NCBI RefSeq assembly: GCF_001865015.1
Contig: NZ_MJGV01000026.1
Span: 111,935-175,934, forward strand
Length of the DNA stretch: 64,000 nt
Direction: 5' to 3'
From: Curtobacterium sp. MMLR14_010
GTDB lineage: Bacteria > Actinomycetota > Actinomycetes > Actinomycetales > Microbacteriaceae
In this document: in pieces, positions 1 to 10,612 of the stretch
Numbering within the stretch: the first letter of the stretch is position 1
Layout of the letters: the number at the start of each line of letters is the position of its first letter
Notes under the pieces: generated by a model
What the model was told of the DNA's origin: nothing
The model's database searches: none
What the model saw: the letters and a program-made list of their open reading frames with translations, nothing else
Program-made: the position numbers and the translations under genes

Positions 1-1416
1 GCGGCCCGCCCCGCCGGTGCGGTCCCCGACACGGCCGACCCCGCCACACAGCGCACGACGGGCGCGGAGCACGCGTTCGCCACGATGACCGTCCTCGCCG
101 AACTGCTGCGCGCGGTCGACGACGGCGCCGTCCGCGAGCTCGTCAAGGGCGGCATCGGCTCCCCACTCGCCCGGACGCTCGCCGAACGCTCCAGCGCGGA
201 CGCCGACGTGGTGCCGGGACGCCTGGGCCTGCTGGAACGCGTCCACTTCACCACGACCGACGACGGCACCTGGTCCCTGACCGACAGCGGCCGCGCCTGG
301 CTGACCACCCCGTGGCCGTCCCGGTGGACCGACCTCGTGACCCGCTGGCACGACGGCCTCGACCCGGCGGTACGCGAGGTCCTCGACGTCGCCGGGGACG
401 ACTGGCGGGAGCTCGTCGCCCTCGGTCGCTGGGCGTACCCGGCGGGTGCCCGGTGGCTCGACGCGACCCTGCTCGACGTCGCCGGCACCGCCGACGCGCT
501 CGGCCTGACGGTCGAGGGCGTCGTCACCGAGACCGGCCGCACGCTGCTCGGCGATGACGAGTCCGCTGCCGTGCGCGCCGCCGAGGCCGACCTGCCGCAG
601 ACCGTCGAGGGCGTCTACCTGCAGCACGACCTGACGATCATCGCGCCGGGTCCGCTCGCCCCCGCGGCCGATGCCGAACTCCGGACCGTCGCCGACCTCG
701 AGGCCCCCGGGCTCGCGGCGCGCTACCGCGTGTCCGAGGAGACACTCCGCCGGGCCCTGCGCGCCGGCAACTCCCAGCAGGACGTCCTCGACCTGTTCGA
801 GCGCATCGGGGTGACCGGCGTGCCCCAGCCACTGGCGTACCTGGTCGACCAGGTCGCGGCGCGGGACGGCAGCATCGTGGTCGACCGCGGCGAGGGCGGG
901 ATCGGTGCCGTGGTCCGCGGGACCGCCGACCAGCTCGACCTCATCGGGGTGGACGCCGAGCTGCGGCAGCTGGCGTGGGAGCGCCCCGAGCTGACCACCC
1001 TGGTGACCCGCTACCCGGCGCACGTGGTCCACGCGGCGCTCGAGGAGCAGCGCTACCCGGCCGTGCTGCAACCCGGCGCCCGCCCCGAGGCGCACCACGG
1101 GCCTCCCGGCCGTCGCCGTGCACCGGGCCGCAGCCCGGAAGCCGCAGCGCACGCCGTCGTGGAACGGCTCCGCGTCACGACCGAACGCGGCGCTGCCGAG
1201 CCGGAGCAGGAGTGGCTCGGCCGACAGATCGACCTGGCCGTCCGCGGTCGCACGCCGATCCGTGTGACGGTCCGCATGCCGGACGGCAGCGAGCGGCCGT
1301 TCTCGATCGTGCCGACCTCGGTCGCGGCCGGCCGCATCCGCGGGAAGGACACCGCAGCCGACGTGGAGCGCACGCTGCCGCTGTCGCTCGTCGTGTCCGT
1401 CGACAGCGAAGCCTGA
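1..1416 (+). CDS. Helicase-associated protein, partner of XPB (5' end cut off)
   Basis: The reading frame is open from the first base, so the true start lies outside the window; about 471 residues are visible. The protein looks like the actinobacterial helicase-associated family usually encoded just before the XPB/ERCC3-type helicase. The visible part is rich in short winged-helix-like segments, and its basic C-terminal domain (about the last 80 residues, with the stretch IRVTVRMPDGSERPFSIVP) is typical of that family. It ends 30 bp before the helicase gene, so co-transcription is likely, although a -10-like TAAGCT in the gap may give the helicase its own promoter. Its biochemical role is not established; a part in DNA repair or transcription-coupled remodelling is inferred from the neighbour. 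Confidence 0.75.
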   Translation, partial: AARPAGAVPDTADPATQRTTGAEHAFATMTVLAELLRAVDDGAVRELVKGGIGSPLARTLAERSSADADVVPGRLGLLERVHFTTTDDGTWSLTDSGRAWLTTPWPSRWTDLVTRWHDGLDPAVREVLDVAGDDWRELVALGRWAYPAGARWLDATLLDVAGTADALGLTVEGVVTETGRTLLGDDESAAVRAAEADLPQTVEGVYLQHDLTIIAPGPLAPAADAELRTVADLEAPGLAARYRVSEETLRRALRAGNSQQDVLDLFERIGVTGVPQPLAYLVDQVAARDGSIVVDRGEGGIGAVVRGTADQLDLIGVDAELRQLAWERPELTTLVTRYPAHVVHAALEEQRYPAVLQPGARPEAHHGPPGRRRAPGRSPEAAAHAVVERLRVTTERGAAEPEQEWLGRQIDLAVRGRTPIRVTVRMPDGSERPFSIVPTSVAAGRIRGKDTAADVERTLPLSLVVSVDSEA

Positions 1417-1446
1417 CCCGGCCTCGCACGGCTAAGCTGGAAGGCC

Positions 1447-3162
1447 ATGAACGGACCGCTGATCGTCCAGAGCGACCGCACCGTCCTGCTCGAGGTCGCG
1501 CACCCCGACGCCGAGGACGCGCGCCACGAGCTCGCCGCATTCGCCGAGCTCGAACGCGCCCCCGAGCACGTGCACACCTACCGGGTCACGCGACTCGGCC
1601 TGTGGAACGCACGCGCTGCGGGACACGACGCCGAGAGCATGATCGGCACCCTCGAGCGCTTCGCGAAGTTCCCCGTCCCGCAGAGCGTGACCGTCGACAT
1701 CCGTGACACCGTCGCGCGGTACGGGCGACTCGTGATCCGTCGTGAGGACCCCGAGGACGCCCCCGTCATCGCGAACTCCCCGACCGAGGAGCTCGAGCGC
1801 CAGCCCCGGCTGCTGCTCACCGCGACCGACCCGTCGGTGCTCGCCGAGGTCGTCCGGTCCAAGCGCATCAAGCCGCTGCTCGGCGACAAGCGCTCCGACA
1901 CCGCGATCGAGCTGCAGCAGTGGGCTCGTGGGCAGGTCAAGCAGGAGCTCGTGAAGATCGGCTGGCCGGCCGAGGACCTCGCCGGCTACACGCCCGGGCA
2001 GCCGCACCAGATCGACCTCGACAACAGCGGGTGGGACCTGCGCCCCTATCAGCAGGACGCCGTCCAGAGCTTCTTCGCGCAGGGCTCCGGCGTCGTCGTG
2101 CTCCCCTGTGGTGCCGGCAAGACGCTCGTCGGCGCCGGGGCGATGGCCACCGTCAAAGCCACCACGCTCATCCTCGTCACGAACACCGTGTCCGCGCGGC
2201 AGTGGCGGTCCGAGCTGCTCCGCCGGACCTCCCTGACCGAGGAGGAGATCGGCGAGTACTCCGGCAGCGTCAAGGAGATCCGTCCGGTCACGATCGCGAC
2301 GTACCAGATCCTCACCGCCCGCCGGAAGGGCGAGTACACGCACCTGTCGCTGCTCGACGCCCTCGACTGGGGCCTCGTGGTCTACGACGAGGTCCACCTG
2401 CTGCCGGCGCCGGTCTTCAAGCTGACCGCGGACCTGCAGGCCCGTCGACGCCTGGGCCTCACCGCCACGCTCGTGCGCGAGGACGGCCGGGAGGGCGACG
2501 TCTTCTCCCTCATCGGGCCGAAGCGGTACGACGCCCCGTGGAAGGAGATCGAGGCCCAGGGCTACATCTCCCCCGCCGAGTGCTACGAGGTCCGCGTGGA
2601 CCTGCCGCACGAGGACCGTCTGGAGTACGCGGCGTCGAGCGACGACGAGCGCTACCGCCTGGCCGCGACGTCCCCCGCCAAGACCCCCGTCGTCCGCGAG
2701 CTCATCGAGAAGCACCGCGGCGAGCAGATCCTGGTCATCGGGCAGTACATCGACCAGCTCGACGCCCTGGCATCGTCCCTGGACGCCGCCGAGATCACGG
2801 GCGCGACGCCCGTCGACGAGCGGGAGCGCCTCTACCAGTCGTTCCGTGACGGCGACATCGACGTGCTCGTCGTCTCGAAGGTCGCGAACTTCTCCGTGGA
2901 CCTGCCCGACGCGACCGTGGCGATCCAGGTCTCCGGGTCGTTCGGGTCCCGACAGGAAGAAGCGCAGCGACTCGGCCGGCTCCTCCGTCCGAACAAGGAC
3001 GGTCTGCCCGCGTCGTTCTACACGCTCGTGACGCGGGACACCGTCGACCAGGACTTCGCCCAGAACCGGCAGCGGTTCCTGGCTGAGCAGGGGTACTCGT
3101 ACACGATCCTCGATGCGGACCAGGTCCAGGGGGCGCCCCATGCGCTCTCAGGAAACGCTTAG
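1447..3162 (+). CDS. DNA repair helicase, XPB/ERCC3 family
   Basis: Superfamily 2 ATP-dependent 3'-5' DNA helicase of 571 residues, the usual size for bacterial XPB. An N-terminal damage-recognition-like region (about 1-195) precedes a helicase core. The Walker A motif LPCGAGKT is near residue 220, the DEVH box (YDEVHLLP) near 315, and motif III is LGLTATLVREDG. The C-terminal RecA lobe has motif VI (SRQEEAQRLGRLLRP). Eukaryotic XPB acts in TFIIH; the bacterial enzymes unwind DNA in vitro and their cell role is less clear. The ATG at 1447 was chosen because the protein begins with the conserved segment and a TAAGCT -10-like hexamer lies 8 nt upstream, which suggests a nearly leaderless mRNA. 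Confidence 0.93.
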   Translation: MNGPLIVQSDRTVLLEVAHPDAEDARHELAAFAELERAPEHVHTYRVTRLGLWNARAAGHDAESMIGTLERFAKFPVPQSVTVDIRDTVARYGRLVIRREDPEDAPVIANSPTEELERQPRLLLTATDPSVLAEVVRSKRIKPLLGDKRSDTAIELQQWARGQVKQELVKIGWPAEDLAGYTPGQPHQIDLDNSGWDLRPYQQDAVQSFFAQGSGVVVLPCGAGKTLVGAGAMATVKATTLILVTNTVSARQWRSELLRRTSLTEEEIGEYSGSVKEIRPVTIATYQILTARRKGEYTHLSLLDALDWGLVVYDEVHLLPAPVFKLTADLQARRRLGLTATLVREDGREGDVFSLIGPKRYDAPWKEIEAQGYISPAECYEVRVDLPHEDRLEYAASSDDERYRLAATSPAKTPVVRELIEKHRGEQILVIGQYIDQLDALASSLDAAEITGATPVDERERLYQSFRDGDIDVLVVSKVANFSVDLPDATVAIQVSGSFGSRQEEAQRLGRLLRPNKDGLPASFYTLVTRDTVDQDFAQNRQRFLAEQGYSYTILDADQVQGAPHALSGNA

Positions 3163-3184
3163 ACAACAGTCAGATGATAGGGGC

Positions 3185-3880
3185 ATGACCGATGGCCCCA
3201 AGATCCTGATCGTCGACGACGAGCCGAACATCCGCGACCTCCTCACGACCTCGCTGCGCTTCGCCGGGTTCGCCGTCCGAGCGGTCGGCAACGGGGCACA
3301 GGCGATCTCCGCCGTGCTCGAGGAAGAGCCCGACCTCATCATCCTCGACGTCATGCTCCCCGACATGAACGGGTTCGGCGTCACCAAGCGCCTCCGTTCC
3401 TCCGGGTACACCTCGCCGATCCTGTTCCTGACGGCGAAGGACGACACCGAGGACAAGATCACCGGCCTCACCGTCGGCGGCGACGACTACGTCACCAAGC
3501 CGTTCTCGCTCGACGAGATCGTCGCCCGCATCAAGGCGATCCTGCGTCGCACGATGAACGACGAAGAGGACGCCATCATCCGGGCCGGCGAGCTCACGAT
3601 GGACCAGGACACCCACGAGGTCACGATCGGCGACGCGCAGATCGAGCTCTCCCCCACCGAGTTCAAGCTGCTGCGTTACCTGATGCTCAACCCGAACCGC
3701 GTGCTGTCGAAGGCGCAGATCCTCGACCACGTGTGGGAGTACGACTTCAACGGGGACGCCGGCATCGTCGAGTCCTACATCTCGTACCTGCGTCGCAAGC
3801 TCGACCAGTACTCCACCGAGCCGATCATCCAGACCAAGCGTGGGTTCGGCTACATGCTCAAGGCATCGAAGGCCTCCTAG
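3185..3880 (+). CDS. OmpR-family response regulator
   Basis: 231 residues: receiver domain (about 5-120), then a winged-helix DNA-binding domain (about 135-230). The acidic pocket DDEP and the phospho-acceptor Asp55 (ILDVMLPDMNG) are present, as are the switch Thr (FLTAKDD) and Lys (YVTKPFSLDEIV). The winged helix resembles mycobacterial PhoP/TcrX types (LSPTEFKLLRYL, YISYLRRKLD). An in-frame upstream start at 3113 would run back into the helicase gene, so the ATG at 3185 is preferred. The sensor kinase follows after a strong hairpin. The target genes cannot be read from the sequence; I call it PhoP-like only by resemblance. Confidence 0.9.
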   Translation: MTDGPKILIVDDEPNIRDLLTTSLRFAGFAVRAVGNGAQAISAVLEEEPDLIILDVMLPDMNGFGVTKRLRSSGYTSPILFLTAKDDTEDKITGLTVGGDDYVTKPFSLDEIVARIKAILRRTMNDEEDAIIRAGELTMDQDTHEVTIGDAQIELSPTEFKLLRYLMLNPNRVLSKAQILDHVWEYDFNGDAGIVESYISYLRRKLDQYSTEPIIQTKRGFGYMLKASKAS

Positions 3881-3894
3881 TCCAGGCTGTTCAC

Positions 3895-3925
3895 GGCGGT
3901 CACCGGGTTTCCCCCGGTGGCCGCC
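3895..3925 (+). terminator. Hairpin between response regulator and kinase genes
   Basis: A 13-bp stem (3895-3907 with 3913-3925, one wobble pair) with a 5-nt loop lies in the 63-bp gap between the two-component genes. No clear U-run follows, so it may act as an attenuator or RNA stabiliser that lowers kinase expression relative to the regulator, rather than as a full terminator. A possible GTG start at 3917 for the kinase falls inside the stem, which is one reason to prefer the ATG at 3944. Confidence 0.6.
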
Positions 3926-3943
3926 GTCTATCGTGAGGGCAGC

Positions 3944-5635
3944 ATGCACTCCAGAATGAACCGCTGGTGGGACGGCATCTCCCTGCGAACCAAGATCACC
4001 GGCATCACGGTGCTCCTGGTGGCGCTCGGGCTGCTCGTCGCCGGCCTCGGCACGATGACCGTGCTGTCGAACTACCTGGTCTCGCGTCTGGACACGCAGG
4101 TCAGCACGACGAGTTCGCAGCTCGAGGGCCAGAACGTCAGCGACGGGGAGCAGTACTGCAAGCTCTCGGTCGTGCTCGAGAAGAGCTCCTACGTCGCCGC
4201 CTACGACAGCGACGGCGAGCAGATCTGCGACACCCAGTCGACGTCGCAGCCGGACATCTCCCGGATGCGGTTCGCCGGCGCCGCCGCCGCCGGCAAGCCC
4301 TTCAGCCTGTACGACAAGCAGCACAACCACGAGTGGCGCGCCCAGGTCATCCCGGCGAACCTGCAGAACATCTCGACCGGTGCCACCGAGACCGGCTACG
4401 TGCTCGTCGCCGTGTCGAGCGCCGACACCGACCAGACCATCGCCCGCTTCACCTTCATCTTCCTGGGCTTCGGCGCCTCGGTCATCCTGCTCGGGGCCAT
4501 GCTCACGCGACTGCTCGTCACCGCGACCTTCGACCCGCTCCGTGACGTCGAAGACACGGCCGCCCGGTTCGCCGCCGGTGACTTCAACCAGCGCCTCGAC
4601 GCCGACACCCCGAACACCGAGGTGGGCCGGTTGAACCGCTCCCTCAACGCCATGCTCGAACGGATCGACAGCGCCTTCGAGGACCGCGAACGCACCATCG
4701 CGCAGATGCGCCGCTTCGTCGGGGACGCCTCCCACGAACTCCGCACGCCGCTGGTGTCCCTCCGTGGGTACGCCGAGCTGTACCGCATGGGTGCCCTGCG
4801 CAAGGAGGAGGACGTCGCCCAGGCGATGGAGCGCATCGAGAAGGAAGCCCAGCGCATGGGGCTCCTCGTGCAGGACCTCCTCCAGCTCGCCCGCATCGAC
4901 GAGTCCAAGCCGCTCGAGCTCGGCCCGGTCGACCTCGTCGCCATCGCCCGCGACTCGGCGCTCGACACCATGGCGTCGAACCCCGACCGCGAGATCCAGG
5001 TGCTCGTCGAGGACGTGCCCCAGGCCGTCCGTGCTCCCTCGGCCTTCGGTCCCGCCGCCACGCCCGCGTCCGATGCCGTGCCGATGTCGCCCAACACCAC
5101 CGGCCCGATCGCCTTCTCCCGCCAGACCATCGCCCGCCTGCGAGCCCGTCGTGGGCGCGCGATGGACGTCGAGTCGGAGTCGCAGCCCGGCATGGAGGCC
5201 ACCCCGATGCCCGACGTGGTGCTCCCGAAGCGCCCGCCGATCGTCCTGGCCGAGGAGAACAAGATCCGCCAGGTCGTGACGAACCTGATGGGCAACGCGA
5301 TGCGCTTCACCGCGCACGACGACCCCATCGAGATCGGCATCGGCGTGGACGACGACCGCGGCATGGCGCACATCGACGTCATCGACCACGGCGAGGGCAT
5401 CCCGCCGCAGCTCCGCGACAAGATCTTCCAGCGGTTCTGGCGTGCCGACACCTCTCGCGCGCGGGACACCGGCGGCTCGGGCCTCGGACTCGCCATCGTG
5501 TCGGGCATCGTCGCCGCGCACCGGGGTTCCGTCGAGGTCATCGACACCGTGGGCGGCGGTGCCACCTTCCGCATCTGGCTCCCCCTGCTCCCCCGCGACT
5601 ACACCCCCACCCCGCTCCCCACCCCCGAGTCCTGA
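3944..5635 (+). CDS. Membrane sensor histidine kinase with long linker insert
   Basis: 563 residues. Transmembrane helix 1 is about 18-40, an extracytoplasmic sensor region about 41-165, helix 2 about 168-192, then HAMP (about 193-245). The HisKA domain carries the phospho-accepting His264 (DASHELRTP) and the ATPase domain has the N box (NKIRQVVTNLMGNA), DHGEGIPP and GGSGLGLAIV. Between the dimerisation domain and the N box there is an extra stretch of about 70 residues (360-432), rich in Pro, Ala and Ser, that most family members lack. The ATG at 3944 follows a GAGGG ribosome site. It pairs with the upstream regulator. The final codons and stop lie inside the first degenerate unit of a 29-bp tandem repeat. 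Confidence 0.9.
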   Translation: MHSRMNRWWDGISLRTKITGITVLLVALGLLVAGLGTMTVLSNYLVSRLDTQVSTTSSQLEGQNVSDGEQYCKLSVVLEKSSYVAAYDSDGEQICDTQSTSQPDISRMRFAGAAAAGKPFSLYDKQHNHEWRAQVIPANLQNISTGATETGYVLVAVSSADTDQTIARFTFIFLGFGASVILLGAMLTRLLVTATFDPLRDVEDTAARFAAGDFNQRLDADTPNTEVGRLNRSLNAMLERIDSAFEDRERTIAQMRRFVGDASHELRTPLVSLRGYAELYRMGALRKEEDVAQAMERIEKEAQRMGLLVQDLLQLARIDESKPLELGPVDLVAIARDSALDTMASNPDREIQVLVEDVPQAVRAPSAFGPAATPASDAVPMSPNTTGPIAFSRQTIARLRARRGRAMDVESESQPGMEATPMPDVVLPKRPPIVLAEENKIRQVVTNLMGNAMRFTAHDDPIEIGIGVDDDRGMAHIDVIDHGEGIPPQLRDKIFQRFWRADTSRARDTGGSGLGLAIVSGIVAAHRGSVEVIDTVGGGATFRIWLPLLPRDYTPTPLPTPES

Positions 5636-5671
5636 CCCCCGGGAGGCTCTGCCCCGTCGCCCGCACCCCGA

Positions 5672-5787
5672 GAGTCCTGATCCCCGGGTCCAGGCCCCGC
5701 GAGTCCTGATCCCCGGGTCCTGGCCCCGCGAGTCCTGATCCCCAGGGAACGGCCCCGCGATTCCTGGTCCACGGGTCCAGGCCCCGC
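5672..5787. repeat. 29-bp tandem repeat, four units
   Basis: Four contiguous 29-bp units at 5672-5700, 5701-5729, 5730-5758 and 5759-5787; each begins GAGTCCTGATCCCC or a close variant and ends GGCCCCGC. A degenerate unit starts at 5627, and its first nine bases are the last two codons and stop of the kinase gene. There are no spacers, so this is not CRISPR. It looks like repeated slippage copying of the gene's 3' end. Confidence 0.85.
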
Positions 5788-5822
5788 GACCGGTCGCAAC
5801 ACCCCGCTCAGTTCCGCCGAGT
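5788..5822 (+). repeat. Dispersed intergenic repeat, half element
   Basis: Copy of the family with core CACCCCGCTCA...CCGCCGA that begins with the GACCGGTCGCAAC arm, abutting the 29-bp array. Related copies lie at 7051-7086, 20308-20480, 20751-20865, 24751-24957 and 25054-25172. The rest of the 5823-5938 spacer shows no gene; it holds GC-rich sequence with a partial inverted copy (GGGCGCTCGGCCGACGGG). Confidence 0.7.
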
Positions 5823-5938
5823 GGGCGAAGGACGTCGTTCGGCGGGCGCTCGGCCGACGGGCTCTGACCAGTCGATGGATGCCCGTCGGGGAGTTGCGAC
5901 CACTCGAAGCGGGCGCGGCGACCAGGAAGCGATCGTCC

Positions 5939-6847
5939 TCACGCCGCGGACCGACGAACAGTGGCCAGTCGCTGCTCGAACGCCTGACGGAGAGGCTCGA
6001 ACACGGCCGCGGGCCGCTGCACATCCGCCGACGTCGCGTGGATGGCAATCCAGTCGTTGACGGTGAAGCCGTTGTCACGCTGCTGGTCGTGCTGGAAGAC
6101 GTCGCGCTCTCGGTGATGGTCCCCGTCGTACTCGAACGCGATGCGGTGTTCTGGCCACGCCACGTCCACGCGGCCGAGAAACCGGCCGTCGGGGTCACGA
6201 ACCTCGACGTTCAGCTCCGGCTCCGGGAACCCAGCGTCCACGATCGCCAGCCGGAACCACGTCTCCATCGCCGACTCCGATCCCACCCGGACCAGGTCGA
6301 CCGCCGTCCTCGCGGCCACCGCTGACCGCGACCCCGGAACGATCGCGCCGACGAGGTCTGCGATGGTCGTCGCCAGGTCGCTCCGCCCCACGAAGTGGTC
6401 TCCGACCGCGACGAGGGCACGGGTCCCCAGCAGAGGGACGCACTGCGCCCACGTGTCCTCGGGTGTGGACAGCCGTCGCCCCGCTACCTCGATGACTCCG
6501 GACGCCGAGAGTCGGTGGCCATGGACCCGTGCCCGCCGCATCCGAGGGCCCGTTCCGCTCGTCGAGACGTGCACCGCTCGATCTGACTGGACCGCCAACG
6601 GGAGCGGAGCACCCCAGAGCCGTGCAGCCGTCGTGTGACTGAAGAACTGATCCGGACGCATCACGAGCGACAGCGCTTCGACGAACGACGCGAAGTCGTC
6701 ACCGCCTTCCGCCACTCGGACTCCGTGGACCGGTGCGGCCAGGTCCGAGCGACGGAGGCGTTCGGCGTTCACGCCCATCGCGACGGCGTCGGCGACCCGG
6801 AAGGGTCGGTGCGAGAGGGCGGCGGGCAGCGGTTGCAGGCGAGACAT
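5939..6847 (-). CDS. DUF559-like protein with PD-(D/E)XK nuclease-like C terminus
   Basis: 302 residues from the ATG at 6847. The N-terminal part (about 1-180) resembles the AbiEi-like/HTH region of a large actinobacterial family. The C-terminal part (about 210-300) has the Vsr/DUF559-like pattern GRVDVAWPEHRIAFEYDGDHH, in which the spaced Asp and Glu/Tyr-Asp-Gly-Asp residues fit a restriction-endonuclease fold. Such proteins are common in Microbacteriaceae and their function is unknown. It stands alone, with no partner toxin or methylase beside it, so a toxin-antitoxin or restriction role is not supported here. An in-frame extension of 46 codons upstream is low-complexity and unlikely to be translated. 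Confidence 0.7.
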   Translation of the reverse strand: MSRLQPLPAALSHRPFRVADAVAMGVNAERLRRSDLAAPVHGVRVAEGGDDFASFVEALSLVMRPDQFFSHTTAARLWGAPLPLAVQSDRAVHVSTSGTGPRMRRARVHGHRLSASGVIEVAGRRLSTPEDTWAQCVPLLGTRALVAVGDHFVGRSDLATTIADLVGAIVPGSRSAVAARTAVDLVRVGSESAMETWFRLAIVDAGFPEPELNVEVRDPDGRFLGRVDVAWPEHRIAFEYDGDHHRERDVFQHDQQRDNGFTVNDWIAIHATSADVQRPAAVFEPLRQAFEQRLATVRRSAA

Positions 6848-7146
6848 CCCACATCCTGCGGCGGACGGGTCTGAACGCGACCCCCCGCCGGACCGGACTG
6901 TGGAGAACGTGCTGAGCCGAGCCTCCTGTGCGGAACTGCGCGCTCGGGTGCGGAACCGGACCCTCCGCGACCGGTCGTGACACACCGGCGGTCATCCGCC
7001 CACTGGTCAGAAGTAGTCGTCTGCGACCCCGTCAACCGACGTTCCTCGGCCGCTCGGCGGACGTGAGCGGGGTGTTGTGACCGGTCGACACCCACCCCGA
7101 GACAGCGCCGCCGAACGCGCGCACGCGCAGCCCGGCCCGGGACGCA
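6848..7146. other. Intergenic spacer between DUF559 gene and groEL terminator
   Basis: About 300 bp without a credible gene. It holds the upstream region of the DUF559 gene and one inverted copy of the dispersed repeat (7051-7086). I see no RNA gene or attachment site here. Confidence 0.5.
7051..7086 (-). repeat. Dispersed intergenic repeat, half element (inverted)
   Basis: Reverse-strand copy of the family: on the minus strand it reads GACCGGTCACAACACCCC followed by GCTCACGTCCGCCGAGCG. It matches the copies at 20308 and 25054 at nearly every position. Confidence 0.75.
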
Positions 7147-7183
7147 GGAAGGCCCCCGCACGCTGAGCGTGCGGGGGCCTTCC
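7147..7183 (-). terminator. Terminator of groEL
   Basis: Perfect 17-bp stem (7147-7163 with 7167-7183) with a 3-nt loop, 12 bp beyond the groEL stop. It starts GGAAGGCCCCC, a stem foot shared with the hairpins at 14235 and 59731. Confidence 0.85.
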
Positions 7184-7195
7184 GTGGACGTCGGA

Positions 7196-9222
<2,027 letters not shown>

Positions 9223-9372
9223 GATCTGTTGCTCCCTGCGGTACAGCTGTAGCGATCAACGGCATCGTTCGGGTGATGCCGCGGGTCCGAGTGCGTGCAC
9301 GCCTCACCCGGGTGTTCCTGGCGTCCGTACCGAAGCGGGACGTCATTCCGAGCACTCCGGTGACCACTTGTG

Positions 9373-9400
9373 ACTCTAATCAGGAACGGTGATCGGACAA
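9373..9400 (-). promoter_or_regulatory. Possible cold-shock gene promoter with long leader
   Basis: On the minus strand TTGTCC (9395-9400) and TAGAGT (9373-9378) are separated by 16 bp. Transcription from here would give a leader of about 140 nt. The rest of the 9223-9578 spacer has no gene; it contains the terminator at 9525-9544. Confidence 0.35.
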
Positions 9401-9524
9401 GGCCTGTCGCGCACATTCCGCGCTGATTCCTCATGAACTCAACGTGCCGGAAACACCGCCGTCACATGGACCCCGCGGAATGCGGATCAATCACCGGAAC
9501 CCGCCCCGACAAGCCGGGCCGAAC

Positions 9525-9544
9525 CGGCCCGACAAGTCGGGCCG
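9525..9544 (-). terminator. Hairpin downstream of LytR_C gene
   Basis: CGGCCCGA (9525-9532), 4-nt loop, TCGGGCCG (9537-9544): a perfect 8-bp stem 34 bp past the stop of the LytR_C gene. A related sequence (CCCGACAAGCCGGGCCG) sits just beside it. Confidence 0.5.
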
Positions 9545-9578
9545 CACCGACCAGACCAGCCGGGCCGGAGCACCCGGC

Positions 9579-10214
9579 TCAGCCGGCGTAGTCCGCCCCG
9601 AGCACGACGCTGATGTCCGCGTTCGGGAACGCCGCCGACTGCTGCACGGCCGTCACCCCGAGCGACGTCGCGATGCCCTGCGCGAGCGCCGCCTGCGATG
9701 CCTGCTGGTAGTACACGATCGTCGCGGTGGACCCCGTCGTGCCGGCGTCCCCGGTCGACGTGACCGTCCACCCGGCGGTCGTCAGCTTCGTCGACGCGTT
9801 CGCGGCGAGCCCGGTCGTGGTCGTCCCGTTCAGCACGACGAGCGTCGTCGCGCCCTGGTCCGTCGGCGCAGCGGCCGCGGGCGACGACGCTTCACCCGAA
9901 CCGGCACCGCCGTCCGCGCCGGAACCGCCGGAACCGCCCGACCCGCCCGACCCGCCCGCGGACGGGGAAGCCGATGCGGACGCGGAGGACGAAGCGGACG
10001 CCGACGGGGACGAGCTGCTGCCACCGCCGGGGAACGCGTAGCTGCCGTTCAGCAGCGCGAGCACCAGCACCCCGATGCCGACGAGCACGCCGGTCGCGAG
10101 CGCGGCCCAGGCGAACGCGATCCAGCCGCGACCACGACGGTGCACGCCACGGTGCGCTCCGACACGCGGCCCGTCGGTCACGTCGTCGAAGCGGTCATGG
10201 GGGAATCTCGTCAT
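9579..10214 (-). CDS. LytR_C-domain membrane protein
   Basis: 211 residues: a short basic cytoplasmic N terminus, one transmembrane helix (about 31-56), a Ser/Ala/Gly-rich linker (about 60-115) and a C-terminal LytR_C domain (about 120-210, starting TTLVVLNGTTTTGLAANAS). The domain is often fused to LytR-CpsA-Psr cell-wall ligases, but here it stands alone outside the membrane; its role at the envelope is unknown. The ATG overlaps the stop of the DUF3263 gene by 4 bp (ATGA), so translation is coupled. This DUF3263 and LytR_C pairing recurs in Microbacteriaceae from general knowledge. Confidence 0.85.
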   Translation of the reverse strand: MTRFPHDRFDDVTDGPRVGAHRGVHRRGRGWIAFAWAALATGVLVGIGVLVLALLNGSYAFPGGGSSSSPSASASSSASASASPSAGGSGGSGGSGGSGADGGAGSGEASSPAAAAPTDQGATTLVVLNGTTTTGLAANASTKLTTAGWTVTSTGDAGTTGSTATIVYYQQASQAALAQGIATSLGVTAVQQSAAFPNADISVVLGADYAG

Positions 10215-10543
10215 CGTTCCTCTTCGGTTCGGTGGGCGTCGACGGGGGCGACGAAGCTGCGGGCAGCGCGCGCACTCGTCCGCGATCGCCGCAGACGCTG
10301 GAGTCGACCGACGAGCTGCGGGTCGTACGCGAGCGCCGCCGGGGTGTCGATCACCCGGTTGAGCACCTGGTAGTAGCGGGCCGGCGACATGTCGAACTCG
10401 ACCCGGATCTCCGCCTCTTTCGTCCGGTCGTGCCGCGCGCGGTCGTGCTCGAAGGCGAGCACGTGCTTCGCGAGCTCACTGAGCTCGTCCGCGGGGATGG
10501 TGGTCACGACGGTCCGATCACATTCGGGCAACGGGTCTCGCAC
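10211..10543 (-). CDS. DUF3263 protein
   Basis: 110 residues. The core (about 20-80) has the family pattern of a small helical protein: FEHDRARHDRTKEAEIRVEF, then MSPARYYQVLNRVIDTP and DPQLVGRLQRLR. The basic helix-turn-helix-like region suggests nucleic-acid binding, but the function is unknown. It overlaps the downstream LytR_C gene by 4 bp and is probably the first gene of a two-gene operon. The start is uncertain by about 12 codons; an internal GTG pair is also possible. Confidence 0.75.
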   Translation of the reverse strand: MRDPLPECDRTVVTTIPADELSELAKHVLAFEHDRARHDRTKEAEIRVEFDMSPARYYQVLNRVIDTPAALAYDPQLVGRLQRLRRSRTSARAARSFVAPVDAHRTEEER

Positions 10544-10612
10544 ATCGTAGGGGTGTGGCGGATGGTCACCCTGGCATGGCGCTGGACTGTCGTGGATCCA
10601 CCTTCAGGACGG

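Noticed and set aside
3170..5521. A 783-codon open frame on the minus strand across the two-component genes, and similar long frames opposite most genes
   Set aside because: It mirrors the real genes in third-position GC, has no domain and no ribosome site. Such shadows are expected in DNA this GC-rich.
5672..5787. CRISPR array
   Set aside because: The units are contiguous with no spacers, and no cas gene is present.
5939..6847. Toxin-antitoxin or restriction system around the DUF559-like gene
   Set aside because: No partner toxin, antitoxin or methylase is adjacent; this protein family commonly stands alone.
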